DNA from: a virus
Strand: one strand, 5' to 3'
Length of the DNA stretch: 31,782 nt
Virus record (IMG/VR): IMGVR_UViG_3300010354_000345
Location: 1-31,782 of that record
Positions 7,517 through 18,000 of this stretch are shown here, in pieces (the first letter of the stretch is position 1; each line of letters opens with the position of its first letter). The position numbers were made by a program, and so were the translations under genes. A model generated the notes under the pieces. That model was given only the letters and a program-made list of their open reading frames with translations, did not search any database and was not told where the DNA came from.

Positions 7517-9862
7517 ATGCCTGCTTACATAAAAGCGTCTCTAAAACGATCTTTTGCTGAAGGTTTTCTCAATGAATTGGAGAACAACACCAATCAATAT
7601 TTTTTGTTTATTGGCAAGGCTACTCCTTGGACAAATGAAAATGTTCCTTCTAGTTTTACCGATACTGTTTCTGGTGAATACGAGGCAAGCAGAAATATAG
7701 TAGGGTATAAGAAAATAAATCCAGCAAATGTTTTATTTGCTATTCCCCGTTATACTTGGACATATGGAACTGTTTACGACACATACGATGACGCAGTAGA
7801 TATTTTTAATGACGACAACCCAAAAATATTTTATGTCATCACAGACGAAAATAAAATATACAAGTGTTTAGATAAGCCAAGTGCTACTACCAAATCAACA
7901 GAAAAACCAACATCGGTTTTGTCGTATCCGTTCAAAACCTATGATGGGTATGTTTGGAAGTACCTTGCAACTGTAAAAGAATCAAACACCCCATATTCTT
8001 TTAGTGATTATATCCCAATTGATTTTGCTGATGTAAATGATACAGAATCTACAAATCAATATGCAGCACAGGCACAATCTGTTGAAGGTTCTATAACCAA
8101 ACTTGAATTTGTGACTAATAGTGGTGCTAGTGCAGCAGTTTATCAATACGCTGAAATTCCTTCTTCACTACAAACAACTCCTAGAGTTGGAGATTATAAA
8201 GAATTTGGAAATCGTAAGTTTGTGTTTTTGACATCTGGTGATAATTCAAAACTTAGATTTCCCAGCAACATGAACAATTATCTTGGTTATTCTTTGAGAA
8301 TAAGCAAGTCGTTGCGAAACGCAAGCGAAGAAAATAATTATGGTGTAATTGTTGCCGCTGGCTCTACTGGAGCAGCGAATGAATTGCGTTTCTTTGAACT
8401 AAGAGATGCTGGAATGAACTTTACGGTTACACCAAGTCTTGGTTCTGCTGATGTATTTTTCCACATAGTTCCAACTGTAAAAATAATGGGAAATGGTTCT
8501 GGTGCTTATGCTTTTCCAATTTTAGATTCACAGAGAAAGATAACGGGTGTTGAACTAGTTGATGGTGGTTCAAACTACAGCCAAGCAACTGCAACTATAA
8601 CCACAGCAAAAGATGCTGCCAATAAAGTGCATCCAACATTTAGAACAATTTTATCACCGAAGGGTGGACACGGCAGCAATGTTTTGAAAGAATTGAATGT
8701 GCAAGATATTATTGTTATAGTTCCTGTTGGTGACGATGATGTTGATACAATATTACCAAAAGGATCGTATCGTCAATTTGGGATTGTAAAAAATCCAGAA
8801 ATCAATAATGGATTGAATACTATAGCAGGAAAAGACGATCTATTCTACAGAGATATTGTTTTGCTATACACTGGAGGAAATACTGCTTTACTTGAAAAAG
8901 AACAGGCTAAAAATTTATTATTTACTGGAATGCACATGAACATTATAGTAGGAGCAGAAACATCAGTTGGTTCAAGCGTTAGTGAACTAAAAAGCATATC
9001 AACTATTAACGGTGAAACCAGATTTACAGTAAAAATTACGAATGTTGGTGGACGCTATCTCACATATAATGACAGAAAACGAGATTTTGAAATTACTTTT
9101 TCTACAGAAGCAGCAGCGTCTTCTTATATTGTTGGAGAAACAATCTATCAAGTTATACCGTCTGGAACAATCGGAAACGGATTTACAATTAGAGCAGAGG
9201 GTGTGGTATTGTCAAAGAGTGGTGTAAAAATTCGCGTCAGAACAACAAAAAATGGATTTGTTGTTTCTCAACAGGTTGTTGGTATAAAATCTCGCTCATA
9301 TAATACGCCTTCAAAAATTTCTCCTGTCTACGGAGAACCCGTTTGTATCTACGATACTAATACAAACAGCCTATATTCGGAAAATGGAGACAGAGAGGTG
9401 TTCCGAGTTATTGATTTGGGAACTCCTTATTTTGAACTTAATGAGACTCCATCTTTTAGCGGACTCACAGTTCTCCACATAAGCACAAGCAGTAACGCTA
9501 GTGTTGGTTTTGTTGACACCACAACGGCAGCAGTAACACAAACATCCTTTACAAGCGGATCGTTGGTTCAGCAAGGAATAAGTGGAGACGCTCTGTCTCC
9601 ATACGCTAGTGGAACGGTTTACGATTGGGAATATGTAAATCCATCATATGGAAGACTATACCTAACCGATGTGTTTGGTCAGTTTAGAAATGTTGAAGAT
9701 CATGGGTTAACTGGAGCCACTATGGGTGCATTTATTGTCAGCAAAGTAGATCCACCAGAGATAGATCCAAAGTCTGGAGAAATCTTATACATAAACAATA
9801 TAAGACCTGTTTCTAGGGTTGTCGGGCAAGAAGAAGAGTTCCGCATTAGGCTAGGTTTCTAA
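7517..9862 (+). CDS. 8: Baseplate wedge protein gp8, enlarged
   Basis: Wedge subunit that in T4 sits at the outer part of the baseplate next to gp7 and gp10. The product is 781 residues against 334 in T4. Both ends match T4 gp8: LFIGKATPWTNENVP and an AIPRYTW..GTVYDTYDD run, then Y.CLDKP and KTYDGYVWKYL near the N-terminus. SGEILYINNIRPV from S753 and a charged EEEFRIRLGF end close the protein. A YRQFGIVKNPEIN run at Y418 corresponds to a conserved internal T4 segment, so extra material lies both before and after it. One part of the insert is a beta-rich ITGVELVDGGSNYSQA repeat (about 340-360) of a type common in aquatic phage baseplates. The TAGGAG Shine-Dalgarno is well placed, and the start is 3 bases after the gp7 stop. 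High confidence in identity. Confidence 0.92.
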   Translation: MPAYIKASLKRSFAEGFLNELENNTNQYFLFIGKATPWTNENVPSSFTDTVSGEYEASRNIVGYKKINPANVLFAIPRYTWTYGTVYDTYDDAVDIFNDDNPKIFYVITDENKIYKCLDKPSATTKSTEKPTSVLSYPFKTYDGYVWKYLATVKESNTPYSFSDYIPIDFADVNDTESTNQYAAQAQSVEGSITKLEFVTNSGASAAVYQYAEIPSSLQTTPRVGDYKEFGNRKFVFLTSGDNSKLRFPSNMNNYLGYSLRISKSLRNASEENNYGVIVAAGSTGAANELRFFELRDAGMNFTVTPSLGSADVFFHIVPTVKIMGNGSGAYAFPILDSQRKITGVELVDGGSNYSQATATITTAKDAANKVHPTFRTILSPKGGHGSNVLKELNVQDIIVIVPVGDDDVDTILPKGSYRQFGIVKNPEINNGLNTIAGKDDLFYRDIVLLYTGGNTALLEKEQAKNLLFTGMHMNIIVGAETSVGSSVSELKSISTINGETRFTVKITNVGGRYLTYNDRKRDFEITFSTEAAASSYIVGETIYQVIPSGTIGNGFTIRAEGVVLSKSGVKIRVRTTKNGFVVSQQVVGIKSRSYNTPSKISPVYGEPVCIYDTNTNSLYSENGDREVFRVIDLGTPYFELNETPSFSGLTVLHISTSSNASVGFVDTTTAAVTQTSFTSGSLVQQGISGDALSPYASGTVYDWEYVNPSYGRLYLTDVFGQFRNVEDHGLTGATMGAFIVSKVDPPEIDPKSGEILYINNIRPVSRVVGQEEEFRIRLGF

Positions 9863-9872
9863 AAGGAAAACA

Positions 9873-12800
9873 ATGGCTTACGACCAAAGTATTTTCAACA
9901 TCAACCCATACTACGACGATTACGATTCTCAAAAGGGATTTTTGAGGGTATTGTTCAAGCCTGGATATTCTATTCAGGCTCGTGAACTAACAACTGTCCA
10001 AAGCATACTTCAAGATCAAGTATCAAAAATAGGAGATCATCTTTTCAAAGACGGATCTCGTATAGTTGGCGGTGCAATAACCGTTAGAAACGCATATTTC
10101 ATAATGTTGAAGGTTGGAGAAGGAACCGCTTTTCAGGGAATCACGGACTACTCTTTCGTTCTTGGCGCAACATTAAAAAATTCAGACGGTTCAATCCGAG
10201 CAGTGGTGTCCCATTATCTCAAACCAGATAGCACAGACGGAAATCTTGTTCTGGTTGTTGACTTCATTTCTGGTTCGTCTTTTGAACTAAACACCAATTA
10301 TACTCTGGAACTTTCAGATCAAACATCAACCACATATACCGTAAAAACAGAAATTGATAGTCGTGGGCGAGGATCGTGTAAACTAATTTCTATAACCGAT
10401 GGCATATTTTACATAAACGGATTCTTTATTAGAAACTTTGCCGAGGTTTTCTCCCCCTACAGAATAGATAATGGGTTTAGAGATTTTTCTTTTACCCAAA
10501 CATATAAATTTGATCTATTGTCTCGTAAAATAGGGTTTTCTGTTTTGCGAGATATAGTCACAGAAGATGAAGATGGAAGTCTTCGTGATCCATCAATCGG
10601 AACTTATAACTATAACGCTCCTGGTGCTGATCGCTTCAAAATACAGGTTTCGTTGTCACAGACAGACACGATTCAACAAAACCCTGATGATTTTATTGAA
10701 CTTCTGCGATTTGAAGAAGGAAAAATCACAAAGAAGTCCGAGAGAGTTACATATGGAGAAATTGAAAGAACTCTTGCAAGAAGGACATATGATGAATCTG
10801 GTTCTTACATAGTAAAACCATTTGATGTTGATGTCAATTTTGTAAACAACGATCCAGTAGAACCCAATCTAGAAGTAAATCTTTCTTCTGGTAAAGCATA
10901 TGTGTTTGGACACGAAGTTGAAACTAACTATCCAAGAAGCATAGAAATTGCAAAAGCAAGAACAACAGAGAGCGCAAATAACATATCATTTTCTCAAACA
11001 GTAGGAAACTATGTAACCGTAAAGTTTGATCCTGCTTGGGGAATCAGTATAGGCACTTATCTTCCATTGTTTGCAAATGGAACTGCTAAAGTATATTTTA
11101 GAGATTCCACTGGAAATGCTATAGCAGAGGCTAATGTTCACGGTCTTCTCCCTGTTTCCTCTGCATTTACTCAAGGTTCTGTTGGTGGGTTTACCGGAAC
11201 ACGATATAATATGTACTTGTACGGTGTTTCTGGATATGGAAACAAAACTATTGCTGGTGCTTCTACCGCAGTACTCACTCCTCATGTTTCTACACCAACA
11301 TCTGTAATACCAAAAGGAACATGGGGTCAGGCATATCCATCAGTTGGAACAACATTTAGTGATGTTCAAAGAACTGTGGATCAGTCATTGGTATATGAAA
11401 TCAAGCCAGGATATGCTATAGAAAGATTTACGAACTTGTCTTTTTATGGAAGGGTTATTAGTGACATTCTTCCTGCTGATGCTGTGAATTACAATGCTGC
11501 AACCAAAGAAACCACTTACAAAGTAAACTTGTCTTCTTTTGCCGGAACCATACCAAGCACACCTGCTTCTGGCGAGTTTAGGTTTAAAAACTATGGAACA
11601 AACAGCACATCATTTGCAGATGTTCAGCAGATTCAAATCATCAAAAATGATGGTCAGGTATTTTCTCCAGCATTCAAAACAAATTCTTATTCCATAACTA
11701 GCAACAGCACATCAGAATTTATTGTTAGATCCAACGATCCACCGGCTGGTTTTACTGGTGGAAGCCTTCGTGTTGCTTGTCCATATCAGTATTTTGTAAC
11801 AAATTTTGACGATACTACAATCAGAAGAAAAGTCAGCAATACCGCATCTAAAACATTTACTCTATCATCTGAACTAAAAACTGATCCAGATGGAAGAAAG
11901 TATGTTCAATTCCCATATTGGGATGTATATTCTGTTACTTCTGTTCTTCGTTCTGATGGAGTTGATATAACAGCAGACATGGAATTGGATGACGGTCAGA
12001 GAGAAACACATTACGATTACAGTAGACTATACATCAAGCCATCAAAGGCTCCAAACTACGGATCTTCTGTTTCTTTTACTGTTAATTACAAATATTTCTC
12101 TCATGTTGGATATGCGTTTGCTCCTTTTGTGGGTTCGCATTCGTATCCGACATATTCTGAAATTCCTCTATACACCAATCGCAGAACAGGAAAGACTGTA
12201 TCTTTGGCTAATTGTATTGACTTCAGACATTCTGGTTCTGAAAACCATGTGTCTACTGCCAAGCCATATGGTTCTTCTGAAGGATTTGGTAGCGCAGAAT
12301 TTACTGTTGCTTCATATACTCATTATCTGCCAAGAATAGACAAAGTAAAACTGTCTTTAGATCCCATAGACAACTCTGCCAAATTTGAAATTGAATCAGG
12401 AGAACCAGATCTAGCACCTATAGCACCTCCTGACTCTGATGAAAAAATTACTCTAGCGACTCTTACTATTCCGTCGTACACACACAATCCAAAAGATGTA
12501 ACAGTTACTCCGTTTGAAAATAAACGGTTTACGATGGCAGACATTGGAAAGATTGAAAAACGAATTGACGATGTTGAAACCTTTGCAAAACTGTCTCTGA
12601 ATGAAATTGATGTTGAGGCTAAACCTCTTGCTGCAATACTAGGTGTTTCTACAGAACCTTTAAAGACATCAATATTCACAGACGATTTCTTCGGACATGG
12701 TGGATCAGATGTTGTATCAGCAGAACACATTTGTTCAGTTGATTACGAAAACGGAGATCTCCGACCTTTCTTTACGCATCTTCCTGTTACTATATCTACT

Positions 12801-14864
12801 CTGGCTTCTCCAACAATAAGTGGTCTTACCGTTTCTTCTCAAAATATTTGGACACTTGATTACAGTACATCTAATTACATAAACAATCAATCATACACAA
12901 AAACTGTAAAACCAAACTCTAGCAATACGATTAACTGGCTTGGTTTTATTGAATTGGGAACACCAATAGTTTCTGATTTTGATAGAGGCTATCGTCCGTT
13001 TGTAAGAACAAATAGTGTTTTTGAAAATGACAATTGGATTGCTTCTGGAGCAGGTGCACAAGAAGGATTTGGAACTCAATGGAATGACTGGGAGAGTATA
13101 TGGACTGGAATTCAAGATAAAGAAGAAGAAATAGATTTCATTCAAAATCAAATGTTGGCTTTGCCTAGAACATTTTCGTCTTCTAATGTTCCTGGAGTAA
13201 ATAATGGAAATAACAGAGTTGGAGTTGATCGTTCTCAGCCATCGGACGATCAGCGTTTGAAGAGTTATTTGAGAAGCAAACAATTAAGAAATCACACCAA
13301 GGTTCGGGTAGATTCTCGTGTTGTAGATAGAACGGTAGTTCCGTACATTCCTCCAACTAGCATACCCTTTACTGCTTATGGATTGAAACCAAACAGCACA
13401 GGAATAAATGTTTATTTTGATGGAGAACAAGTTCTAACAGGATTGAGTACAAATTCTAACGGTACTTGCTCTGGCGTAATAGGAATTCAGGGTGGAAAAT
13501 TCTTGGCTGGAGAGAAAACTATAAGAGTATCTGATGCTGAAAGTGCACAGAACTCCAATCAAGGTGCAGACGCAATTTTCTATTGTGGTTCTCTTTTTGC
13601 TCAGAGAGATTCTGGTTCTTATTCTACCCGACCTCCAATTTTGAGACGACAGGTGGTTACTAGTGAAGGTATAATTAAAGATCCATTTAATAGAGATGTT
13701 TCTTATGATTCTGTTGAAGATACAGTAGAAAATAATCAATGGACTGATCCTCTGTCTCAAACATTTTTTGTTGATAAAAAAACAACTCCAGAAGGAATTT
13801 TTCTGAAGAATATAACTCTGTACTTTTCTTCAAAGGATACTAGTCTTCCTGTTACAGTTCAGTTACGACCAACCATAAATGGTTATCCATCTCCTTCTGT
13901 TTCTATTCCGTTTAGTACTGTAACTAAACTGCCTTCGTCTGTTGTTGTTTCCAAAACAAATGGAATTCCAAACGGTACAGTATTCACATTCAGTTCTCCG
14001 ATTTATCTTGAGCCAGGAGAATACGCTATAGTGGTTATGACAAATAGTTCCAAATATGAATTGTATTCTGCTGATACTGGTTTGTTGAATTCTTCTGGAG
14101 GTGTATCCGGAACATCTTCTTTGGTCGGAACTTTGTTCTATCCTCAAAATGTTGGTCAAGCGGTTCCAAACAATATTTCAGATATTGCTTTTACTATTGA
14201 CAGATGTTTGTTTACAACCACTTCTGGAATTTTAACTTATGCTATTCCTGCATGGAGTGGTGCTCAAGTTGCAAAAATCTATAACCCAGAGATAATACCA
14301 AATCAGTGTTCCATAAACAGAACACTAGACGGTAAAGTAATGTACAATAACCAAAACATGTGGCCCACCAGCGTTTTCAGTAACAGTACTTCTGTTCAAT
14401 ACAGATTTGCTCGTGGAATCAACAATGCAGTCTCACCTGTCTTAGATATGGGTGCGATTTTTGGTCTTGCTGCAAAAATGACTATAACAGATACACCCAC
14501 AGTTAATTCTCCAACAAGCAGTTATGTTTCCAAAGCAGTAGTGCTACCAGAAGAAAATGTTTCTAATGGTGTGGTTGTTTTGGCTGACTCTTGTATCCCT
14601 ATTGGGTCTTCTATTCAAGTATATTTTAGATACAGTAGCAGCGGAGAATCTGATTTGTTTGATCGTCCTTGGACTCCTATGGTTATGAAAAACGCGTTTA
14701 ACAGCGTGTCTGATATTGACTTTAGAGAGGGGCGTTGGGTGTATACATCTTCAAATATTTCTATTCGTGCCTATCAAATAAAAATAGTCATGCTCGCTCC
14801 TTCGTCTTCTCCGTATAACAAAACTCCAGCAGTAAAGAACCTAAGAGCGGTTACTATACGATGA
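9873..14864 (+). CDS. DUF4815-type baseplate/tail-fibre attachment protein in the gp10 position
   Basis: Very large (1663 residues) virion protein. The N-terminus (FNINPYYDDY, FLRVLFKPGYSIQARELT, then SILQDQVSKIGDHLFKDGS) is the signature I associate with DUF4815, a family found after gp8 in aquatic T4-like phages. A short predicted coiled coil lies at about residues 883-915 (TMADIGKIEKRIDDVE). A conserved PFTAYGLKPNS/YFDGEQV sandwich follows, and a C-terminal module at about 1290-1460 begins DPLSQTFFVD and contains YLEPGEYAIVV. By position it replaces T4 gp9/gp10, so a role in joining fibres to the wedge is inferred rather than proven. An AAAGGAAA Shine-Dalgarno precedes the ATG. The stop overlaps the next start as ATGA, implying translational coupling. 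Family membership is confident; exact equivalence to gp10 is not. Confidence 0.85.
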   Translation: MAYDQSIFNINPYYDDYDSQKGFLRVLFKPGYSIQARELTTVQSILQDQVSKIGDHLFKDGSRIVGGAITVRNAYFIMLKVGEGTAFQGITDYSFVLGATLKNSDGSIRAVVSHYLKPDSTDGNLVLVVDFISGSSFELNTNYTLELSDQTSTTYTVKTEIDSRGRGSCKLISITDGIFYINGFFIRNFAEVFSPYRIDNGFRDFSFTQTYKFDLLSRKIGFSVLRDIVTEDEDGSLRDPSIGTYNYNAPGADRFKIQVSLSQTDTIQQNPDDFIELLRFEEGKITKKSERVTYGEIERTLARRTYDESGSYIVKPFDVDVNFVNNDPVEPNLEVNLSSGKAYVFGHEVETNYPRSIEIAKARTTESANNISFSQTVGNYVTVKFDPAWGISIGTYLPLFANGTAKVYFRDSTGNAIAEANVHGLLPVSSAFTQGSVGGFTGTRYNMYLYGVSGYGNKTIAGASTAVLTPHVSTPTSVIPKGTWGQAYPSVGTTFSDVQRTVDQSLVYEIKPGYAIERFTNLSFYGRVISDILPADAVNYNAATKETTYKVNLSSFAGTIPSTPASGEFRFKNYGTNSTSFADVQQIQIIKNDGQVFSPAFKTNSYSITSNSTSEFIVRSNDPPAGFTGGSLRVACPYQYFVTNFDDTTIRRKVSNTASKTFTLSSELKTDPDGRKYVQFPYWDVYSVTSVLRSDGVDITADMELDDGQRETHYDYSRLYIKPSKAPNYGSSVSFTVNYKYFSHVGYAFAPFVGSHSYPTYSEIPLYTNRRTGKTVSLANCIDFRHSGSENHVSTAKPYGSSEGFGSAEFTVASYTHYLPRIDKVKLSLDPIDNSAKFEIESGEPDLAPIAPPDSDEKITLATLTIPSYTHNPKDVTVTPFENKRFTMADIGKIEKRIDDVETFAKLSLNEIDVEAKPLAAILGVSTEPLKTSIFTDDFFGHGGSDVVSAEHICSVDYENGDLRPFFTHLPVTISTLASPTISGLTVSSQNIWTLDYSTSNYINNQSYTKTVKPNSSNTINWLGFIELGTPIVSDFDRGYRPFVRTNSVFENDNWIASGAGAQEGFGTQWNDWESIWTGIQDKEEEIDFIQNQMLALPRTFSSSNVPGVNNGNNRVGVDRSQPSDDQRLKSYLRSKQLRNHTKVRVDSRVVDRTVVPYIPPTSIPFTAYGLKPNSTGINVYFDGEQVLTGLSTNSNGTCSGVIGIQGGKFLAGEKTIRVSDAESAQNSNQGADAIFYCGSLFAQRDSGSYSTRPPILRRQVVTSEGIIKDPFNRDVSYDSVEDTVENNQWTDPLSQTFFVDKKTTPEGIFLKNITLYFSSKDTSLPVTVQLRPTINGYPSPSVSIPFSTVTKLPSSVVVSKTNGIPNGTVFTFSSPIYLEPGEYAIVVMTNSSKYELYSADTGLLNSSGGVSGTSSLVGTLFYPQNVGQAVPNNISDIAFTIDRCLFTTTSGILTYAIPAWSGAQVAKIYNPEIIPNQCSINRTLDGKVMYNNQNMWPTSVFSNSTSVQYRFARGINNAVSPVLDMGAIFGLAAKMTITDTPTVNSPTSSYVSKAVVLPEENVSNGVVVLADSCIPIGSSIQVYFRYSSSGESDLFDRPWTPMVMKNAFNSVSDIDFREGRWVYTSSNISIRAYQIKIVMLAPSSSPYNKTPAVKNLRAVTIR

Positions 14865-15046
14865 GCAGTAGATATGTACGAGATCCTTTTAGCAGGGCGA
14901 TTTTTTTAAAAGATTCTTCGGCTATTCGTAAAAGAGAAGAAGAATCCCGACTAGAAGCACGGTTACAAGATGTAGAAAACCAGATACATAAGTTGCGTGA
15001 AATGTTGGAGTCGCTTTTAAAAAACAAAGATAACCAGAGACAATAA
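14861..15046 (+). CDS. Small coiled-coil structural protein (61 residues)
   Basis: Short protein whose start overlaps the previous stop (ATGA) and whose stop is 2 bases before the next ATG, which strongly supports it as a real gene. The N-terminus (SSRYVRDPFSRAIFLKD) looks like a docking peptide. The rest is a helix with hydrophobic residues at L31, L35, V38, I42, L45, L49 and L52, an exact 4-3 heptad rhythm. This predicts a parallel coiled coil, probably a dimer or trimer. From memory, similarly short proteins with an N-terminal YV.DP..RA.. stretch occur beside DUF4815 genes in other aquatic T4-like phages. A trimeric adaptor between the DUF4815 protein and the fibre encoded next is plausible, like the role of gp11 or fibritin in T4, but this is inference. 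Confidence 0.8.
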   Translation: MSSRYVRDPFSRAIFLKDSSAIRKREEESRLEARLQDVENQIHKLREMLESLLKNKDNQRQ

Positions 15047-15048
15047 AA

Positions 15049-18000
15049 ATGCCAGGAAGCACAGGACCAGACCTGAATACCTTTCAGATTCCAGAAGTAC
15101 AACTTGGAGATACTTTTAATTTGTGGAGAGACACCACAAATACAGGCATTTATAAACTAAACAAACTAAAAGTATATGATGTAGCAAACTCTGAATCTAA
15201 CACTATAAATCTTGCTTCTGGTGGAACATTTTCTGTAAGTTTGGCTGATAATGTAAACAAAGGCGTTACTTTTAATTATGGTGTTGCGTTTGAGGCTGGT
15301 GTAACATTTGATGAAACTGTGGTGTTCCAAAAAGGAGTCACTTTTAACGGTGATGTTACTTTTAATGCCCAAACCTTTACAGTAAACGCATCAGTAGTCA
15401 CTATTGACGATTACAACATTATTTTGGGTGATACTGCAAGTGCTAGTGATTCCAATATAAGTGCAGCAGGTGGTGGCGGCATTCTTATCAAGCGTGGTTC
15501 TGGACAAACTGCTTCATGGGTATGGAATCCAGTCAATTTTGTTGGAAGAACAGGTGAGTGGGAAACCGATTCTCATATTGCAATAAACGGAAACACATAC
15601 GGTATTATTCCACACAACAACGACTTGCTTCCTGTTTACGGATTGCGTTTAGGTGTTGAGGGTGGATCAACAACAGACCACGGACTAGAATTCAAATTAA
15701 CAAATGTCGGGGCTAATGGTTCAACAAGTGCACGAGCAATACAGTTTGTGCGAACATCTCCCGCAGGAAACACTGCTTTCATGGAGATTCTTGCTGGCCC
15801 AACTTATGGTGCTTGGCCACAGACAAACATCTACGCTGGTGTAAATAAGAAAATAATCACACAATCGTCTCACGGGCTTGGATTTGGAAATCCGGTCTAC
15901 ATGGATGGATCGTTGTATAAGAAGGCTATTGCAGACAGTGCTATTCGTGCAGAAGTTGTTGGTGTTGTTTCACGAGTAATAGACGCAAATAATTTTGAAT
16001 TGATTTTCTTGGGAGAAATATTTGGCGATTTTAGTACAATAACAGAAGGTGGAAGTGCTCTGACTACCGGTAGTGTTTACTACCTTAGTCCGTTTAGTCA
16101 AGGGCGAATCACACCATCCAGTCCTATTGCACCCGGACAGGTTCACAAAGCAGTTCTGATTGCAACATCATCAACTTCTGCTGTTATTCTTCCGTTCACT
16201 GGAGGTGTGTTAAGTTCCACTACAAACATCACCACATCAACTTCTCTAGGTGTAAAGATAAGCCAACTCAATCAATTCAAGGTTGGTGATTTTGTCCGTT
16301 GGAAGCCCGGTAGCACAACTCTTACATACGGTGCTACTTCTGGAACATATAGTGAAGGCATTTATGTAAAAGCACAGGCAAACAGCGACTCCGAAGCAGA
16401 AGTTGCTGGTATGATTGTTTCCACTGAAGATCTTGCAGGAACAGGAACTCCATCCGGAATCAATGGTGCGTTTACAGTTCTCATGGACGGATTCTTCCAA
16501 GGGTTGTCTTTGCCGTCACAGTTCGGGCAAATTCAGAGTGGTACAGTTTATTTCTTGAATACCAATTGTGTCGGAGCCAGCAATTCACTAGAAAGTAATA
16601 CACCTGCATTTACTTCCAGTTATCCTGTTGGTAGTGGTATTCGCAAGCCTCTGTTCATGGCTACCACAAGCAATGAAGCGTATTTTTCAGGATACTTGTT
16701 CTCGTATCGTGGAGATAAGTTTGATCTCAGCGGAATTTCTTCTGATTATCCATTAGAGTCACTGCTTATCAAGAATTTGGGTTCTTGTGGTGGCATTGAA
16801 GACCTGTCATTCGGTATTCGTGACGGAAATGGAACAGCAGGCGGAACTAAAGTTATGCGGTTCCCAAAAGACCGAATTGGAAGTGTTGAAATTGGATATT
16901 TTGGAGTAGCCACTCCACTTAAAGGTGCGACTCTTGATGTTCGTGGCCCAATTCGTGCTGGATCTGCTGAATCAACAACCGGTACTGATATTATTGTAAG
17001 CAGATACAACGAGTCGCCCGCAAACAATTCTAGTTATCCTGAAACACTTAATGTGTTTGGATCAGCAAATAGTACTGGAAACAGTGTAATTACTCATGGT
17101 TTGCGACCAAAGGCTGGTGGGGTTGGGTATCTTAGTTCAACTGCTGCCGTAACTACAAAAAGAACAGCATTTGAAGTGGGAACAACTTTAGGTGATCCTG
17201 GGATTATAGTAAAAGTCACAGCAAGCAGTGGAGCAGCAGTTGGAACTGAATTGCCCACAACTGAAATTTTTTCTGTGACAGACGAAAGAATGTTGTATAA
17301 CCAAGCCAGTCTGAACACAACATCTGTTGGTTTTGGAACAGGAAATCCTAACGGAAATCTTAACCTATACGCAAACAACCCTGTTCTTAATATAGAAAAC
17401 ACAAATGCGTCTGCAAATAGTGGTGCTGTGCTTCGTTTTGGTCACGATCAGGGAAGTGATAGACGACCTGCTGGAGAAATACGAACTCTGCTTCAAAACG
17501 GTAGTGCTGCCGGAAGAGCCGCTGATATGCAGTTCTGTGTTGCTGCTGCCGGTGCAACCGTTGAAATGCTTCGTTTGGCAAGCAGCGGATCGGTTGGAAT
17601 TGGACGAGCACCAACTACGAGTACTGTTGGATTGGATATTCACCACTCTGTTATCCGTTTTGGCGCACCAGTTGTTGGTGCTAATAACATAAGTCTGTTG
17701 TTGGGTGGAGATACAACTCAAAGATATCTGACTCTTTTAGATGATAGTGGAGTAAACGCAAACGGTATAAAGGTTGGTGGGTTGTTGGTTAGTGACTCTT
17801 ATGCGTATGCTAACCCTGCTAGAAACAATGCTGTGATAAAAGGAAATCTTTGTGTAGGAACAGCAACAAATACTCACGCTCTTAATGTTAATGGAAATCT
17901 GTTGTTTAGTGGTATTCGTGATAGTGTTATTGGAGTATATGATCCAGAAAACACCCAAGCAGTTTGGACAATGGGTAATGCTTATCGCCTCACAGGCACT

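Noticed and set aside
17387-17721. Overlapping open frames on both strands within the long fibre gene
   Set aside because: Shadows of the fibre frame; no ribosome site and no recognisable domain.
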